Positions 42,920 through 54,092 of a DNA stretch of 56,694 nucleotides are shown one piece after another (the first letter of the stretch is position 1; each line of letters starts with the position of its first letter). The notes beneath the pieces are model-generated. The model worked only from the letters and a program-made list of their open reading frames with translations. It made no database searches and had not been told where the DNA came from. Origin of the DNA: an uncultured Prevotellaceae bacterium (GTDB lineage: Bacteria > Bacteroidota > Bacteroidia > Bacteroidales > Bacteroidaceae). The stretch lies in assembly GCA_946402905.1 (NCBI GenBank), contig CAMIYC010000020.1, positions 1-56,694 of the forward strand, given 5' to 3'. The translations under genes were made by a program, and so were the position numbers.

Positions 42920-45900
42920 TTATTCGTGTGAATGATTAGTGCCAGCCTTTACAGTGACTGCTTTGCCGTTGTGGATGTAGATACCGCTCTTGCCTGGCTT
43001 CTTGGCCAGCTGGACACCCGAGATGGTATACCACTTGCCATCGTGCGGCATGTCGCTCAGCGACACAAAGCTGATATCTGTAGGCTCGTCGGGCGTACCG
43101 AGCAAGGCATCAGACTCATAGCGGATACGGCTGCCAGTCATAGCCACCACCTCGCCGTCTCGCTCGATGACGAAGGTCAGTGTCTGGTCAGGTTTCGAGT
43201 CGGCACCGATGTTCAGATAGTAGAGCTGCTCGTCGTCGGCCTGAGCCTCCGTCATCCGTTCGGCACCGCAGTAGACTACCAACTGGTCGCCAGGCTCCAC
43301 CTCCACACCACTCACACTGGCCACGATGTTCATCGTGCTGATGGTGTTGACATTAGGCTGTTTTAACTGATTGCTGACCCCACCGTCGTAACGGCTCCCG
43401 GTGAAATACCAAGGATAGAGGAATGAGACTTGGCTGTCGGCCTGGCGTTTCAGCATATAGCCCTTGCCGGCCTCCATGAACTGAAGCGTACCTTTCCATA
43501 CGATTCCGTTGGAAGTTTGGCTGGCCACAGCAAATCCTTCCTGCGACTTGACCACATCGCCATCCGAAGCATATTCGGCATAGTCGTTCATGGCCTGAGC
43601 GATAGGCAGGTTGATCGGCGAGGTGTATCCGATACGGTTCCAGCCTTTTTCCACGGTGATGGAAGGATAGGTGTACAAGCCCTCAAAGACCACCACCTTG
43701 TCGCTGCAGGAGTAGACATAGTACATCTGCTGCGGCACGATGGTCATGATGTCGTTTTCATGATCCCACTTGTAGCCGCGCTTGGATTCCTTGTTCTGTC
43801 TGCAACTCCACTGCTGGGTAGTGGTACCATTGACGGTCATGACGATGTCGCCTACCTCCCATACATTGCTGCCGTCTAAGAACTGCTTGACGGTAGTATC
43901 GTAAACCTCGTTGCAGAACGTCACCCAGTTCCAGCCTTTCTTCAGACGGATGGTCTGCACGTCACTGTAGTTGTCCTCCAGGACGATGGGGCTGGAAGCC
44001 GTTCCGATGACAGTGTCGCGCACGAAGGTATACTGCGTTTCATCCTCAGGCTTCAGGGTGTGAACCTTTCCGGTCGACGCATGGTAGAGTCTGAAGTTCA
44101 GACGGGGTTTACTGCCGTCGCTGTTAGTGTAGCCATAGATGGTGACATAGGCCAGTGCTTCATTGGAATTAGCGGTCTTGTCCACCTCGATATGGGCTGT
44201 GCCGAGGGTCTGGAAGTCATCGTCAAATACGCCGACGATATCCTCGGGTGAGTTGTCCACCATCCCGTTCAGTTTCACACGGCTCACCATCATCATGGTC
44301 TGGTTGAGCTGGAGCAACCGGTCGCTGACAGCCCATGTGGGCTCATTACCACGTACATTGAGCGTGATGGGGAGTGGCTCACACATGCCGTTGCCGGAAA
44401 TCAGGCTGACCTGCTCGGTATAGGTGCCGATGTTGATATAAGGCGTCACGGTGAAAGTGATGGTCTGCTCGTCGAGCGCATCAATCACGCCACTGGTCTG
44501 AGAGGCCGTGATCCAGACAGGCAGGTCGAGCAGTTCGAAGTCCTGACGCACGCCACTGAGGTTTTTCACGGTCACATCGAAGGAGAGCGATTCTCCATAG
44601 TGTATATGATGGTTGATGCTCTTCACGCTCCAGCGCAATGGATTGCGGTAGACGTAGACATTCATCGTCACCGGACTGGCCATCAGGTTGCCACGTAGGT
44701 CGGGCACCTCTTTTACCGTCAGATACACGTTGGTCTTCTCAATCAAATACTCAGGCTCCTTGATGTTGACCAGCAGGTTCTGGCCGTCGGTCACATAGTT
44801 GAAGTTGAGGTTTTTGAGCTGGGCGACGTTTGCAATCGGTGCCTGGTTGGCACGGTCGACGAAGCGCTCGTCGATGACGGCGATGAGTGTATCGCGACGC
44901 TCGAGCACATTGCCCTGACTGTCGGTGTAACGCTTCACACTGACACCGGTAGGCTGCAACCGCATGGTGTTGTTGTCGGAGTGCTCAGACTTTCCAAAGT
45001 CAAGATACACCAAGAGCGGACTGGAGGTACCTAATGGTGTGTGAGTGGAGTACTCGGTGAGGAGGTTGAGCGGCAATACGCTGGCAAACAGTCCCACCTC
45101 GTCGATATTTCCGGTCAGTACGTTGGCAGGAGTATTCTTGTCAGGATAGGTGGCGCCAAGGGCGACATGGTCGCCAACGATACCTTGCACACTGTCGGCG
45201 GCAAAAGCATCGATCAGCTTCTCGTCGACATAGACATTGGCCGCATTGCGCGAGCGTGATACAGTCATGGCGAAATGATGCCAGTCACCGTCAGAGTACG
45301 ACTTGGAGAGGTTGCGTTCAAACCCGGCCGAGCGTACGTAGATGCCGTAATCCTTCAGACCAATACTGATCTGGTCGGCATCGTCCTTGGTGGCCGGGCC
45401 ATTGGATAAGAAGGTGGCATTGGCATCCTTTGTGCGGAACCAGAACATCAGGGTATAGTCGTGGTCAGCACTGCGCTCGAAGGGTTTGGGATTCATCCTG
45501 AGTCCCTCGGTGCCGTCAAATTTCATGGAGATACCCGACGGACGTTTCCAGGTCGTGTTATAGTTATGGAGATCCATACTGCCCGCAGCCTTGTCATAGC
45601 AGTAATCTCCCTTGCCTTCATTCATGGGGTAGTAGTCGAGCAGGCCACTTTCATAGCCCGTCAGGCGTTTTCTGCTGTACATGTCAATCTGCGGACCGGT
45701 CAAGGCGCGATTCCAAAGCCGGAACTCGAGCATGTCGCCGGTATAGTAATAATCATCACTCTTGATATCCGTACCCAACAAGAGTACCGACGAGCCATTA
45801 TATTTGCCGGGGAGCTTCTTGCTGCCGATCGGCTTGCTGCCGTCGAAGAAATTCACCTGCATGTCGGTGCCGCTCTGGTCGAGGACATAGGCTACCTGGC

Positions 45901-48900
45901 GCAGGGTGTTGTGGAAGGGCACGACACTGTCTGACTCGACAGTCTGTCCGTTGATGGTGGCTTTCAGACGGCGGTCGGCGGTCAGGCCGAAGTGCAAGCT
46001 CCGGTCTTCGCTTCCATGTGTGAAGACGAACATGTCTCTCTGGTTGTCGACAGGATTGAGCATGACGTCGACGGTGATACTCTTGCCATCAAAGTTGCGT
46101 GTGCCTTGCGACAATGACATGGCTCCGTCGGCGAAGCTGAGTGACGTCGATGTGGAGATGTCGTTGTTCACAGGTGTGCCCAGCAACTCGAAATTGTTGA
46201 TCTTGCTGAGGTAGTTGCCGGCAATAGGCTCAGAGAACGACAACATGATGTCTTCGCCGATATCGAGGATGCCATTGACAGGTTGCGGTGTGCCGAAGAG
46301 CTCGGGCAAACGTGTATCCTTGATGCCGGTGAGGATCGCCGACGAGCGCGTCAGATATCCACCGGCATAACGGCAGTAGTTGACGGCCCGTATGTCGTAG
46401 TATTGCTCCACAGGATCTTTCTCGCCGAAGAAAGGTGCGATGATGATGCCGTTGCTGGGGATACTGTCGGTCACACCGCTGGCTTTGGCCCGCAACTCAT
46501 CATCGGCATAGAAGGAGCAGGTGCTCACCCAGTCTTTGTCTCCCTGGGTGGAAAGCTTATACTGCAGCTCGATATGGTCGAAACCGGGGAAGTTGACATC
46601 GAAGCCGTCGATGCGCACGGGCAGGTACCATCCCTTTCGCTTGCCATCGTAAGGACTCTCGGTGTTGACCACCCAGTGGTCACCTGGCGTGCTGACATTG
46701 ACCTTGCCGGCCGAGGGGATGAAGTGGGCAGAGAGCTTGGTAGAGAAGACTCGTGAGGCATCCTCCGGATCCACCAGGCAGATGGTCAGGTCTTCGTAGT
46801 CGTAGGCCGTACTGGGATAGACGGTCACTTCCTTGGTGAAGACATTGTGCTTGCCGTCGCTGGCGAGGATGGGGAAGAGAGTAATGCCCTCCCCGCCACT
46901 GCTCAGAGGCTTGCCGTCGACACACACCGTGGCACCCTTGGGGTTGCTGGTGGGCAGCAGGTAATAATTAAATGCCATCGTAGCCCGGTCGGGGAAGTCG
47001 GTCTCATTGGCAATATGCAGCGTAAAACGCGCCGGCTCGTCGAAAGGCACATTGCTCACGACAGGCTGGTCGATCCAGATGTGTGGCTTGTCGGCAGGCA
47101 CAGTGGCCACGTCTACCACGGTGCCGGGCTGATACCACTTGGTCTTGCGGGCATCCTCATAAGGCTGACAGGTCACACCGGCACGGGTGCGGAAGACGAA
47201 ATTGGAATAGACTGTCCAGCTGGAGTAGTTGGGCTGGTAGGTGTTGCCCATATGCTGCATGAAGAGGTTGTCCTTGGTGACTAAGAGAATGGTGTCAAGC
47301 TTGATGTGATTGTACTCATTCTTATGGGCACTTTTGTCAATGTCCCAATAGTTCTTCTTGGTGCGGTAGACATCGACATTGAGGCTCGACTTGCTGGCGG
47401 TACTCAGGGTAAACCCGATCTTCTTGCTGAAAGTCTCAGACTGTGTGTTCTTACCGTTGATAGTATAGGCCAGGACTGGTGTCCACTTGAGGGAGAATCC
47501 TGAGCCGCCTACAGCCACGATCAGACTCTTCGAACCATTGGCCTCCGTCCTATACGAAGCTTCCTGCGGGTTGGGGTCTTCTGTGAATTTATCAATCTTG
47601 TTGAGGTCTTTCAGCTTCTCAAAAGTACTGAACAGTGACGGGAACGTGCCCATGAGGTCGAAACTCTGGATGATGGGATATTTCACCTGTCCGGCATCAG
47701 TGCGTGACACACTGAAGTTCTCGCTGTACTGGATGTTGGCAGCACCGTCGAAGTCGAAGTTATCCACTCTTCTGTCGGGAGAGACGTTCAACTTCTCCAT
47801 CTCATTCAGAGCCAGGTAGTTCAGCCACACATACATTTCCTGGTTAAGGGCTTTGACCGAGTCGCTGTGCACCGTAGTGGAATACTCCGGGAAATAGGCG
47901 GTATAGGCTGAAGGTGAATCACTACCGAATATCGGGTCGTCTTCAGCCACGTTGCTCTGATAAAAGACCTTGTCATACTGATTGGCCAAAGCCTGGAAGT
48001 CGAGAAGGGTGTCTTTCGAGTAAATCATACTGTTGCGCAACTTCATCAGTGCGGGCAGCAGTTCATTCTCAATGTAATTCTGGGAGTGTACGAAGGTAGA
48101 CTTCACCTTGGGGCCGGCAACGATCACCTCGTCACGCACCAGGTAGACGGGCTTCTTGTCTTTGTCGACACCAGTGGCCAAAACCTTCATCGTACCCACC
48201 GGCACCTTCACCGTGGTGGTGGTGCCGTCGTCGTTGTTGAGCTGGAAAGAACCGCCCTCATGGGTTTTCATCAGCTGATATTGCTTCTCAGGAATAGCGC
48301 GCACGGCCATACCCCGGTAGAGGATGATGTTCTCATTGTGGCCGATGAAGAGGTCGGCTTTGCCGCCTACCCATTTCTTTCCGGTGGAGGTCTGGATACG
48401 AGTGGTCACGTCGTAGTTGTACGACCAAGTCCAGTTGCCGGTATAGTTGGTGACTGCCGTGAAGACAAAGTCGTTGCGGCTGTCGGTATCAGTGATCGTA
48501 CCGGAGAAGGTACCAGTGCCTTCCGGAGCCACGACAGCACCATTGAGTACGATGCTCTTGTTTTTGATGGTCGTGTTGGTCAGCTTCGCACCAATCGAAG
48601 CATCGAGGCTGAGATTATAGGAGCAGCTCATTTTCGAACCCGTCTCGATGTAAGACGAACTGCCACCTCCAGGTGGGTCGCGCAGGATGTCGACCAGCTG
48701 CGGCACATCGCAAGCGACGGTATACTGGCCCTCCTTGTTGGCCTTCACCGCCATGACATAGCCTTTGAGCAAATCGCCGTTGAAGGGTTTGATGTCATAA
48801 TAGGTGCCGTCGTACTCCAGGGTAATGCTCACGGTCTTGAGTGCCATGTCGTCCTCCAGCACGAAAGTGGGGTTGTCGGGTACGAATACATACTGCCCGC

Positions 48901-51900
48901 CGCCGTTCTCATCGAGTTTCACCACCATCTCGCTGGTCTTGGAGTCGGTAGTGAGCGCATTCTGTATCTTGACCACACCGCCGCTCAGGTTGACGATGTC
49001 GGGTTCGGCGTTGGGATTGTTGTTGTAGCGGTATTTCTCGCAGGCCTGCAACAACCATCCGTAAGGCGAATTGGCCATGAAGACAGGATAGCCGAAAGCG
49101 TAATGCTCTACGCCGAGCGAGTCTTTGTACCACACCGTCACCACCTCGGTGTCGCCGATGGTGTTGGAGGCGGTATACTCCTTGAAACCGAAGTACTGAT
49201 CATTGCCGCTATTGACCTGTGTGACATCCACGTCGGGCACCGAGTGGTAGATGCGGTTGTATTCGCAGGTGTCGCCCCGCTCCTTGAAAGTCAGGTCGAT
49301 GGTCTCGCCCACCTTTCCTGCCTGGAACAGGGTGGCATAGCCTTGTGCTGAGACCTCTATGATTTTATACTTGGCGGGGTGCAGGTCGAGCTGATATTCG
49401 CCTGTCACCTTGTCGGGATATATGGTGAGGGTATGACGGGTCACGTTGATGTTGGCCACGTCTTTGTCTTCATGTCCGAAGTGCACGTCGTAGTTGGCGC
49501 TTTTCACGGTATCGTCGTTCTGCTTGCGGATGAGCCACGAAGTGTTGTCACCCTCGAGTTGCATGACGATCTTGATGGAGTCGCCCAGGTTGTTGGTCGA
49601 GAGCGACTGACCCAGCGGCTTGCTGCCCTGTATGTCGCCACCTACCACACGGCCTCTGAGCACCACGGTGGTGGAGTCCCAGATATAGACACTGGGCACA
49701 TTCTCTGTGAAGTTATACAGGGTTGGGTTTTCTACGGCATCTTCATCGATGAGGAATCCGTCAGCGGCAAAGTAGTGACCCTGCTTGACGGCCTGCACCG
49801 TGTGCAAGCCCTTGGGGATGCTCAGTTCGAAGGCTCCCTGTGTGTCGGTCTCTATCAACTGACGGTTGGCATTGTACAAGGGATGTCCATCCATCAAAAA
49901 CGACACTCCCGCGACGGGGATGCTGGTGTCGCGATAGTATACATTGCCCGAATAGACCACATATTCATCCTGGTAGAGATTGAAGTTCTGTGTCCAGTTG
50001 CTGCTGGGCGTGAAGGTGACGGTGCCGCCGCCGGTGAAGCTGCTGCCGGTGCCGTCGACAGGAACGTAGACACTGTAGCGACCCGTTTCGCGGAAGGGAA
50101 GTCCCTTCACCTCATAGTATCCAGTGGAGTCGGTCTGGCACTCCCAGTAGGGCTGGGTAGCGATTTTCTTGGTCACGCTGTCGAGAGGCTCTACACGTAC
50201 TGTCACGCCGGCCATGGCCGTACCGTCGGCCAGGCGCACATAGCCGTTGATCATACCTGTCTTCTCGCAGAAGCCCTCGGTCTCAACAGTGCTCACATGG
50301 GTTCCCTCACACTGGTACACACTCTCCACACGGTAGAGATAGACGTGCTGAGAGAGCACGGATGTATCTTCATAGTATTGTGTGATGAGGTCTGTGGCAA
50401 TTTCATCCCACTTCGCCTCCTGATTCATCTTGTCCTTGCGCATCACACGGTAGAAATCGTGGTCGCCACCGGTGGTCGTCCAGGTCAGTTCCACGCTGCT
50501 TTGCTTGGTCACAGCATTGAGACTGACGATGCTGTCGCCGTTGACGAAACGATAGTTGGCCAGGTCGCCGACATCCATCTTCTTCACGGCCACCACCAGA
50601 CTGTCGTTGTCGGTGTTCGTGATTTTGAGAGGCGATGTGCCCTGACGTACGATCAGGTCGAAAGAGTATTCCACACACTTGCGGCTCAGTTCCTGTGAGA
50701 AGCGATGGTTCTTGAAGACATCGTCATTGCTGCTCAGGTCGATGATGTTGCTGTCCACACCGTTTTCGCCATGCATGTTGATACGCAGCTGCAGCTTGGC
50801 GCGCGAGTCCCAAAGAGACGGACTGTAGATGCTCTGCTCGCGGGTGACAGACAAGGGCACCAATTCGCCACCGTCTGCATGCCACTGGCCTCCCATCAAT
50901 TGGGCCAGTTCGCTGATGCTCTTCGAGGCCACATTATATCCCTGCCCCACTTGCTGGGTGGTCATTAAAGGCACGGCTGCATCATCTTCCAGTGCCCACT
51001 GGCTTCCCAGCTTTGATACCACTTGGGCGGCATCGGTGGCATTACGGTTGTCGCTGGAATACATCTCACCCCAGTTGTGGACGGAGTAGCTGGTCCAGGA
51101 CCCGCCCCAGGCATTCGTTGAACGGTAATTCAAACCCGCATGGAGATAGTTGACATAAGTGCCGTTCTCATAGTTGTGCTCAAAGAACCAGTAGCCATCT
51201 CCCCATCCCACGAAAGCGCCGGCATAGGAGTCATTGAAAGAGGTGGATATCATCCTACCGTCAAACAAGCAGTTGTTGATGTAGAAAGTGGAAACATTAT
51301 TATGTCCTATGAATCCGCCTGAGTGGGGACCATTTGTATCGATTTTGTTACATGTGATGGTGACCGACACACGGACGTTATCGAAACGGTTGGTCGACCC
51401 ATTGATTGACTGGCCCGCCAATCCTGAGGCGTGAAGGCCGCCGTTCACGCTTCCAGTCACACGAAGGTTTTTGAAAGAAGCGCCTTTAATGTTCATAAAC
51501 GGAGCCAGGAATTTGGTTTTCTCGTCGTAAAGGCTGACTTCCAACGTATGTCCATTGCCGTCGAAGATACCGCGATAAGGACTCGATTCGGTCCGGCCGA
51601 CGGATTCTGTCACAGCGATGTCGGCCACCATGATGGCGTTCACGTCGGCATTGCCGTTGCCGTTTTGCACCGCCGTGCTGAATTTCTGCCAGTCGGCGTT
51701 GTTGCGCAGGATATAGTATTCCTTACCGTCGATGGTGACTTTCTCATCATGCTCGTAGCTGACGGTATAGTTGCAGTTGGTCAGTATCAAATCACTGGCG
51801 TATCTGGTTCTGGCAAATGTCTTGCAGCCATCATGCTTGGTGGTGATCTGTGATGGAGCAAAGAGGCAGTTGGTCATTTCGACTCGAGTATCCGTCCAAC

Positions 51901-53695
51901 CTACGAAACCGCCGTTGTTGTAGCAGGTCGCGCCCAGGAGCTGTCCGTCGAAGCGGCAGTTCTTGATCCTCAGAGTACCTGTAGAGCAGCGGGCCACAAA
52001 GCCGCCATTGACAGCCTCGCCGTTGACACTGCTGCCAACGGCCACAGATACCCGGCAATTCTCTATCTCAGAAATACCCGTACCCGTCACACGACCCACC
52101 AGTCCGCCTACAAACCGGGTGGAGGAAGTGGCAGAGCCATGGACCGTCAGGTTTGTGATGTGAGCACCGCTGATCTGACTGAACGGGGCCACATCACCCG
52201 ATGTGCTATTGTAAGCGACGGTCAGTGTGTGACCATTGCCATCAAACAAACCACTGAAGGGATGGGCAGGGGTACCCACCATCACCTGGCTGTCTCCCAG
52301 GTCGATGTCGGCGGCCATAATGGCAGTGAGCTCGACATCTCCGTTGTTCACACGCTGTGCGAAAGCCTTGAAATCTTCTGCCGAGCGGATGATGATATGG
52401 CCTTGGTCGTCCTGACTGGGACCATAGCTGAAAGAAAAGTCGGCCACATGGGTCTCATCATCCCAGGTCGAAGAGCGTAGCACGGTGGCATTTTCAATCT
52501 GTGGCAGCACGGGGATTGCACTCAGCACGGTCTGTACGCCACCGGAGCCGTCTGACCAAGCCCATACACCGGTGCTGGTACGCCGCACACGGTAGGCAAC
52601 GGGAATGCCCTTGTACAGATCAAGCAAGTCAGGATCTTCGAAGGTATAGGTGTCAGCACCGCTCTCAAAGGTGACCGAGCCACAGGACTGCCACCCGCTG
52701 GTGATGTCAGTGCCATTGACATTGCGCTGTATCTCAAACTGGTCGTATTCTTCCATGTCATCCTGCTGTGGGGCATTCACCTTCCAGGTGAGCAGGGCAT
52801 GCCCTTCTGGCGACAGCTTGACACTGAGATTGGTGGGAACATGCATCATGGACGCGGTAATGGGTTCTGACGTCACAATCACGTCATAATTCTCCGAATC
52901 CTTGACGGAGGCCTCCAGGTAAACATTGGTATACGACCTGGTCATCGGCAGATAGGCAAAGCCTACCAGTTTCTTTTCGAGGGCCACAGTACCCTGGGCA
53001 CCCGTCACGGCATCGGTATAATGAAGCCGGGCCCAGTTGACACTCTTGGCATTGATGCTGTAGACCGACATGATTTTGCCCACTTGCTTCTGGTCGTAAG
53101 CCAGCATGAAGTCGGCCAGCTCGGCATTCGTCGCGGCTGCCTCAGGAGCATCCCAGTCGAGCATCTGACGATGGGAATAGGCATCAGGCACATGCCAGTC
53201 GCCGGCTCCCGACCAGTTGACATGCACCCAGACGGTGAGCTTCAGGTTGTGGCCTCGCAACTCACGGGGTATCACCCAGTCGACGGTGGTGGTGTAGTGA
53301 TCTTTGTTGGTGTCGTCAGGTTTCAGGTTGTACTTCACCCAATTGTCGTTGGCAGTGAAGATCGTCCACGACTTTGCCTGCCCCTGCAACTGGAAGGTAC
53401 CAGGCTGATAGGCTTTGATCCAATAGCCATCATCGAGGTCGGAGTAATCGTCACACTTCCACTCAAAAACCTCTTGCTCGGGTCCATTGTCCACCTTGAC
53501 GTAGACGTGGCCTTCTTGCACGCCTTCGTTGATGGTACCATCGTATTGAGTGGGCAGCGTGAATCGCAGTTTGTCAATGCCCATCTGCATGCAGGTGTAG
53601 TTGCTCGCCGTCTGCATGAACTTATCGGCACGGACATTCATGGCCTGCCCTAATCCGAGCAGAACCAGAAAAAGGAATAATACGCGCTGTTTCAT
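42920..53695 (-). CDS. Giant multidomain surface protein (3591 aa) with LamG domains
   Basis: An exported protein (signal about 1-23). From the N-terminus: a beta-rich region; a fibronectin III-like module (about 285-390); two GLUG-type beta-helix blocks (about 430 and 660, each with FDGNGHTL); carboxypeptidase-regulatory-like Ig modules (about 1150, 1245, 1340); a long unassigned region; two LamG/concanavalin-like jellyrolls (about 2520 and 2720, the second with SDGDWHHFAMTVSR and GNIDEVGLF); Ig-like modules (about 3015 on); and the tail WYTISGVQLAKKPGKSGIYIHNGKAVTVK, like a type IX sorting tail. No catalytic motif was seen. The architecture suggests an adhesin or glycan-binding stalk. It is the first gene of a four-gene operon. 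Confidence 0.85.
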   Translation of the reverse strand: MKQRVLFLFLVLLGLGQAMNVRADKFMQTASNYTCMQMGIDKLRFTLPTQYDGTINEGVQEGHVYVKVDNGPEQEVFEWKCDDYSDLDDGYWIKAYQPGTFQLQGQAKSWTIFTANDNWVKYNLKPDDTNKDHYTTTVDWVIPRELRGHNLKLTVWVHVNWSGAGDWHVPDAYSHRQMLDWDAPEAAATNAELADFMLAYDQKQVGKIMSVYSINAKSVNWARLHYTDAVTGAQGTVALEKKLVGFAYLPMTRSYTNVYLEASVKDSENYDVIVTSEPITASMMHVPTNLSVKLSPEGHALLTWKVNAPQQDDMEEYDQFEIQRNVNGTDITSGWQSCGSVTFESGADTYTFEDPDLLDLYKGIPVAYRVRRTSTGVWAWSDGSGGVQTVLSAIPVLPQIENATVLRSSTWDDETHVADFSFSYGPSQDDQGHIIIRSAEDFKAFAQRVNNGDVELTAIMAADIDLGDSQVMVGTPAHPFSGLFDGNGHTLTVAYNSTSGDVAPFSQISGAHITNLTVHGSATSSTRFVGGLVGRVTGTGISEIENCRVSVAVGSSVNGEAVNGGFVARCSTGTLRIKNCRFDGQLLGATCYNNGGFVGWTDTRVEMTNCLFAPSQITTKHDGCKTFARTRYASDLILTNCNYTVSYEHDEKVTIDGKEYYILRNNADWQKFSTAVQNGNGNADVNAIMVADIAVTESVGRTESSPYRGIFDGNGHTLEVSLYDEKTKFLAPFMNIKGASFKNLRVTGSVNGGLHASGLAGQSINGSTNRFDNVRVSVTITCNKIDTNGPHSGGFIGHNNVSTFYINNCLFDGRMISTSFNDSYAGAFVGWGDGYWFFEHNYENGTYVNYLHAGLNYRSTNAWGGSWTSYSVHNWGEMYSSDNRNATDAAQVVSKLGSQWALEDDAAVPLMTTQQVGQGYNVASKSISELAQLMGGQWHADGGELVPLSVTREQSIYSPSLWDSRAKLQLRINMHGENGVDSNIIDLSSNDDVFKNHRFSQELSRKCVEYSFDLIVRQGTSPLKITNTDNDSLVVAVKKMDVGDLANYRFVNGDSIVSLNAVTKQSSVELTWTTTGGDHDFYRVMRKDKMNQEAKWDEIATDLITQYYEDTSVLSQHVYLYRVESVYQCEGTHVSTVETEGFCEKTGMINGYVRLADGTAMAGVTVRVEPLDSVTKKIATQPYWECQTDSTGYYEVKGLPFRETGRYSVYVPVDGTGSSFTGGGTVTFTPSSNWTQNFNLYQDEYVVYSGNVYYRDTSIPVAGVSFLMDGHPLYNANRQLIETDTQGAFELSIPKGLHTVQAVKQGHYFAADGFLIDEDAVENPTLYNFTENVPSVYIWDSTTVVLRGRVVGGDIQGSKPLGQSLSTNNLGDSIKIVMQLEGDNTSWLIRKQNDDTVKSANYDVHFGHEDKDVANINVTRHTLTIYPDKVTGEYQLDLHPAKYKIIEVSAQGYATLFQAGKVGETIDLTFKERGDTCEYNRIYHSVPDVDVTQVNSGNDQYFGFKEYTASNTIGDTEVVTVWYKDSLGVEHYAFGYPVFMANSPYGWLLQACEKYRYNNNPNAEPDIVNLSGGVVKIQNALTTDSKTSEMVVKLDENGGGQYVFVPDNPTFVLEDDMALKTVSITLEYDGTYYDIKPFNGDLLKGYVMAVKANKEGQYTVACDVPQLVDILRDPPGGGSSSYIETGSKMSCSYNLSLDASIGAKLTNTTIKNKSIVLNGAVVAPEGTGTFSGTITDTDSRNDFVFTAVTNYTGNWTWSYNYDVTTRIQTSTGKKWVGGKADLFIGHNENIILYRGMAVRAIPEKQYQLMKTHEGGSFQLNNDDGTTTTVKVPVGTMKVLATGVDKDKKPVYLVRDEVIVAGPKVKSTFVHSQNYIENELLPALMKLRNSMIYSKDTLLDFQALANQYDKVFYQSNVAEDDPIFGSDSPSAYTAYFPEYSTTVHSDSVKALNQEMYVWLNYLALNEMEKLNVSPDRRVDNFDFDGAANIQYSENFSVSRTDAGQVKYPIIQSFDLMGTFPSLFSTFEKLKDLNKIDKFTEDPNPQEASYRTEANGSKSLIVAVGGSGFSLKWTPVLAYTINGKNTQSETFSKKIGFTLSTASKSSLNVDVYRTKKNYWDIDKSAHKNEYNHIKLDTILLVTKDNLFMQHMGNTYQPNYSSWTVYSNFVFRTRAGVTCQPYEDARKTKWYQPGTVVDVATVPADKPHIWIDQPVVSNVPFDEPARFTLHIANETDFPDRATMAFNYYLLPTSNPKGATVCVDGKPLSSGGEGITLFPILASDGKHNVFTKEVTVYPSTAYDYEDLTICLVDPEDASRVFSTKLSAHFIPSAGKVNVSTPGDHWVVNTESPYDGKRKGWYLPVRIDGFDVNFPGFDHIELQYKLSTQGDKDWVSTCSFYADDELRAKASGVTDSIPSNGIIIAPFFGEKDPVEQYYDIRAVNYCRYAGGYLTRSSAILTGIKDTRLPELFGTPQPVNGILDIGEDIMLSFSEPIAGNYLSKINNFELLGTPVNNDISTSTSLSFADGAMSLSQGTRNFDGKSITVDVMLNPVDNQRDMFVFTHGSEDRSLHFGLTADRRLKATINGQTVESDSVVPFHNTLRQVAYVLDQSGTDMQVNFFDGSKPIGSKKLPGKYNGSSVLLLGTDIKSDDYYYTGDMLEFRLWNRALTGPQIDMYSRKRLTGYESGLLDYYPMNEGKGDYCYDKAAGSMDLHNYNTTWKRPSGISMKFDGTEGLRMNPKPFERSADHDYTLMFWFRTKDANATFLSNGPATKDDADQISIGLKDYGIYVRSAGFERNLSKSYSDGDWHHFAMTVSRSRNAANVYVDEKLIDAFAADSVQGIVGDHVALGATYPDKNTPANVLTGNIDEVGLFASVLPLNLLTEYSTHTPLGTSSPLLVYLDFGKSEHSDNNTMRLQPTGVSVKRYTDSQGNVLERRDTLIAVIDERFVDRANQAPIANVAQLKNLNFNYVTDGQNLLVNIKEPEYLIEKTNVYLTVKEVPDLRGNLMASPVTMNVYVYRNPLRWSVKSINHHIHYGESLSFDVTVKNLSGVRQDFELLDLPVWITASQTSGVIDALDEQTITFTVTPYINIGTYTEQVSLISGNGMCEPLPITLNVRGNEPTWAVSDRLLQLNQTMMMVSRVKLNGMVDNSPEDIVGVFDDDFQTLGTAHIEVDKTANSNEALAYVTIYGYTNSDGSKPRLNFRLYHASTGKVHTLKPEDETQYTFVRDTVIGTASSPIVLEDNYSDVQTIRLKKGWNWVTFCNEVYDTTVKQFLDGSNVWEVGDIVMTVNGTTTQQWSCRQNKESKRGYKWDHENDIMTIVPQQMYYVYSCSDKVVVFEGLYTYPSITVEKGWNRIGYTSPINLPIAQAMNDYAEYASDGDVVKSQEGFAVASQTSNGIVWKGTLQFMEAGKGYMLKRQADSQVSFLYPWYFTGSRYDGGVSNQLKQPNVNTISTMNIVASVSGVEVEPGDQLVVYCGAERMTEAQADDEQLYYLNIGADSKPDQTLTFVIERDGEVVAMTGSRIRYESDALLGTPDEPTDISFVSLSDMPHDGKWYTISGVQLAKKPGKSGIYIHNGKAVTVKAGTNHSHE

Positions 53696-54092
53696 ACTTA
53701 TATTAATATTGAATTTGTTTATTGTTGATTAGATGTAAAAATGAAACATTTCGTTATTTATTGTCTTTTTTTGATGATTGATTATAGCCTCCAGAGAGGC
53801 ATCTGTAATACATAAAAAAACTGCCATAAATTAATCGACAAAGATAATAAAAATATTTAAAAATACATTATTTTTTTCTAAAAAAAATTACACTTTTAGT
53901 TCATAGTTTTCCAGAATCTCCAGAAAAACCAGTGATCCCGACGTTTTTTTATCTATGTGTGCAAAATTAAGGGAAAAATAGCAGGCAAGTCATAAAACAC
54001 AGAATATATTCTCAAAGATGATGCGACAGAGAAGCCGTAATAGCGACAAAAAAAGTGATCAAGCCTGGAATCTGACGCAATCTACTCAAAAA
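53696..54092. other. AT-rich intergenic region upstream of the giant gene
   Basis: About 400 bp without a gene. A TATCTTTG box on the minus strand (53839-53846) is a plausible -7 element for the giant operon, but no TTTG lies at the right distance; the leader would be about 140 nt. A second minus-strand TAATTTTG box (53962-53969) also lacks a partner at good spacing. No ncRNA structure recognised. Confidence 0.4.
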
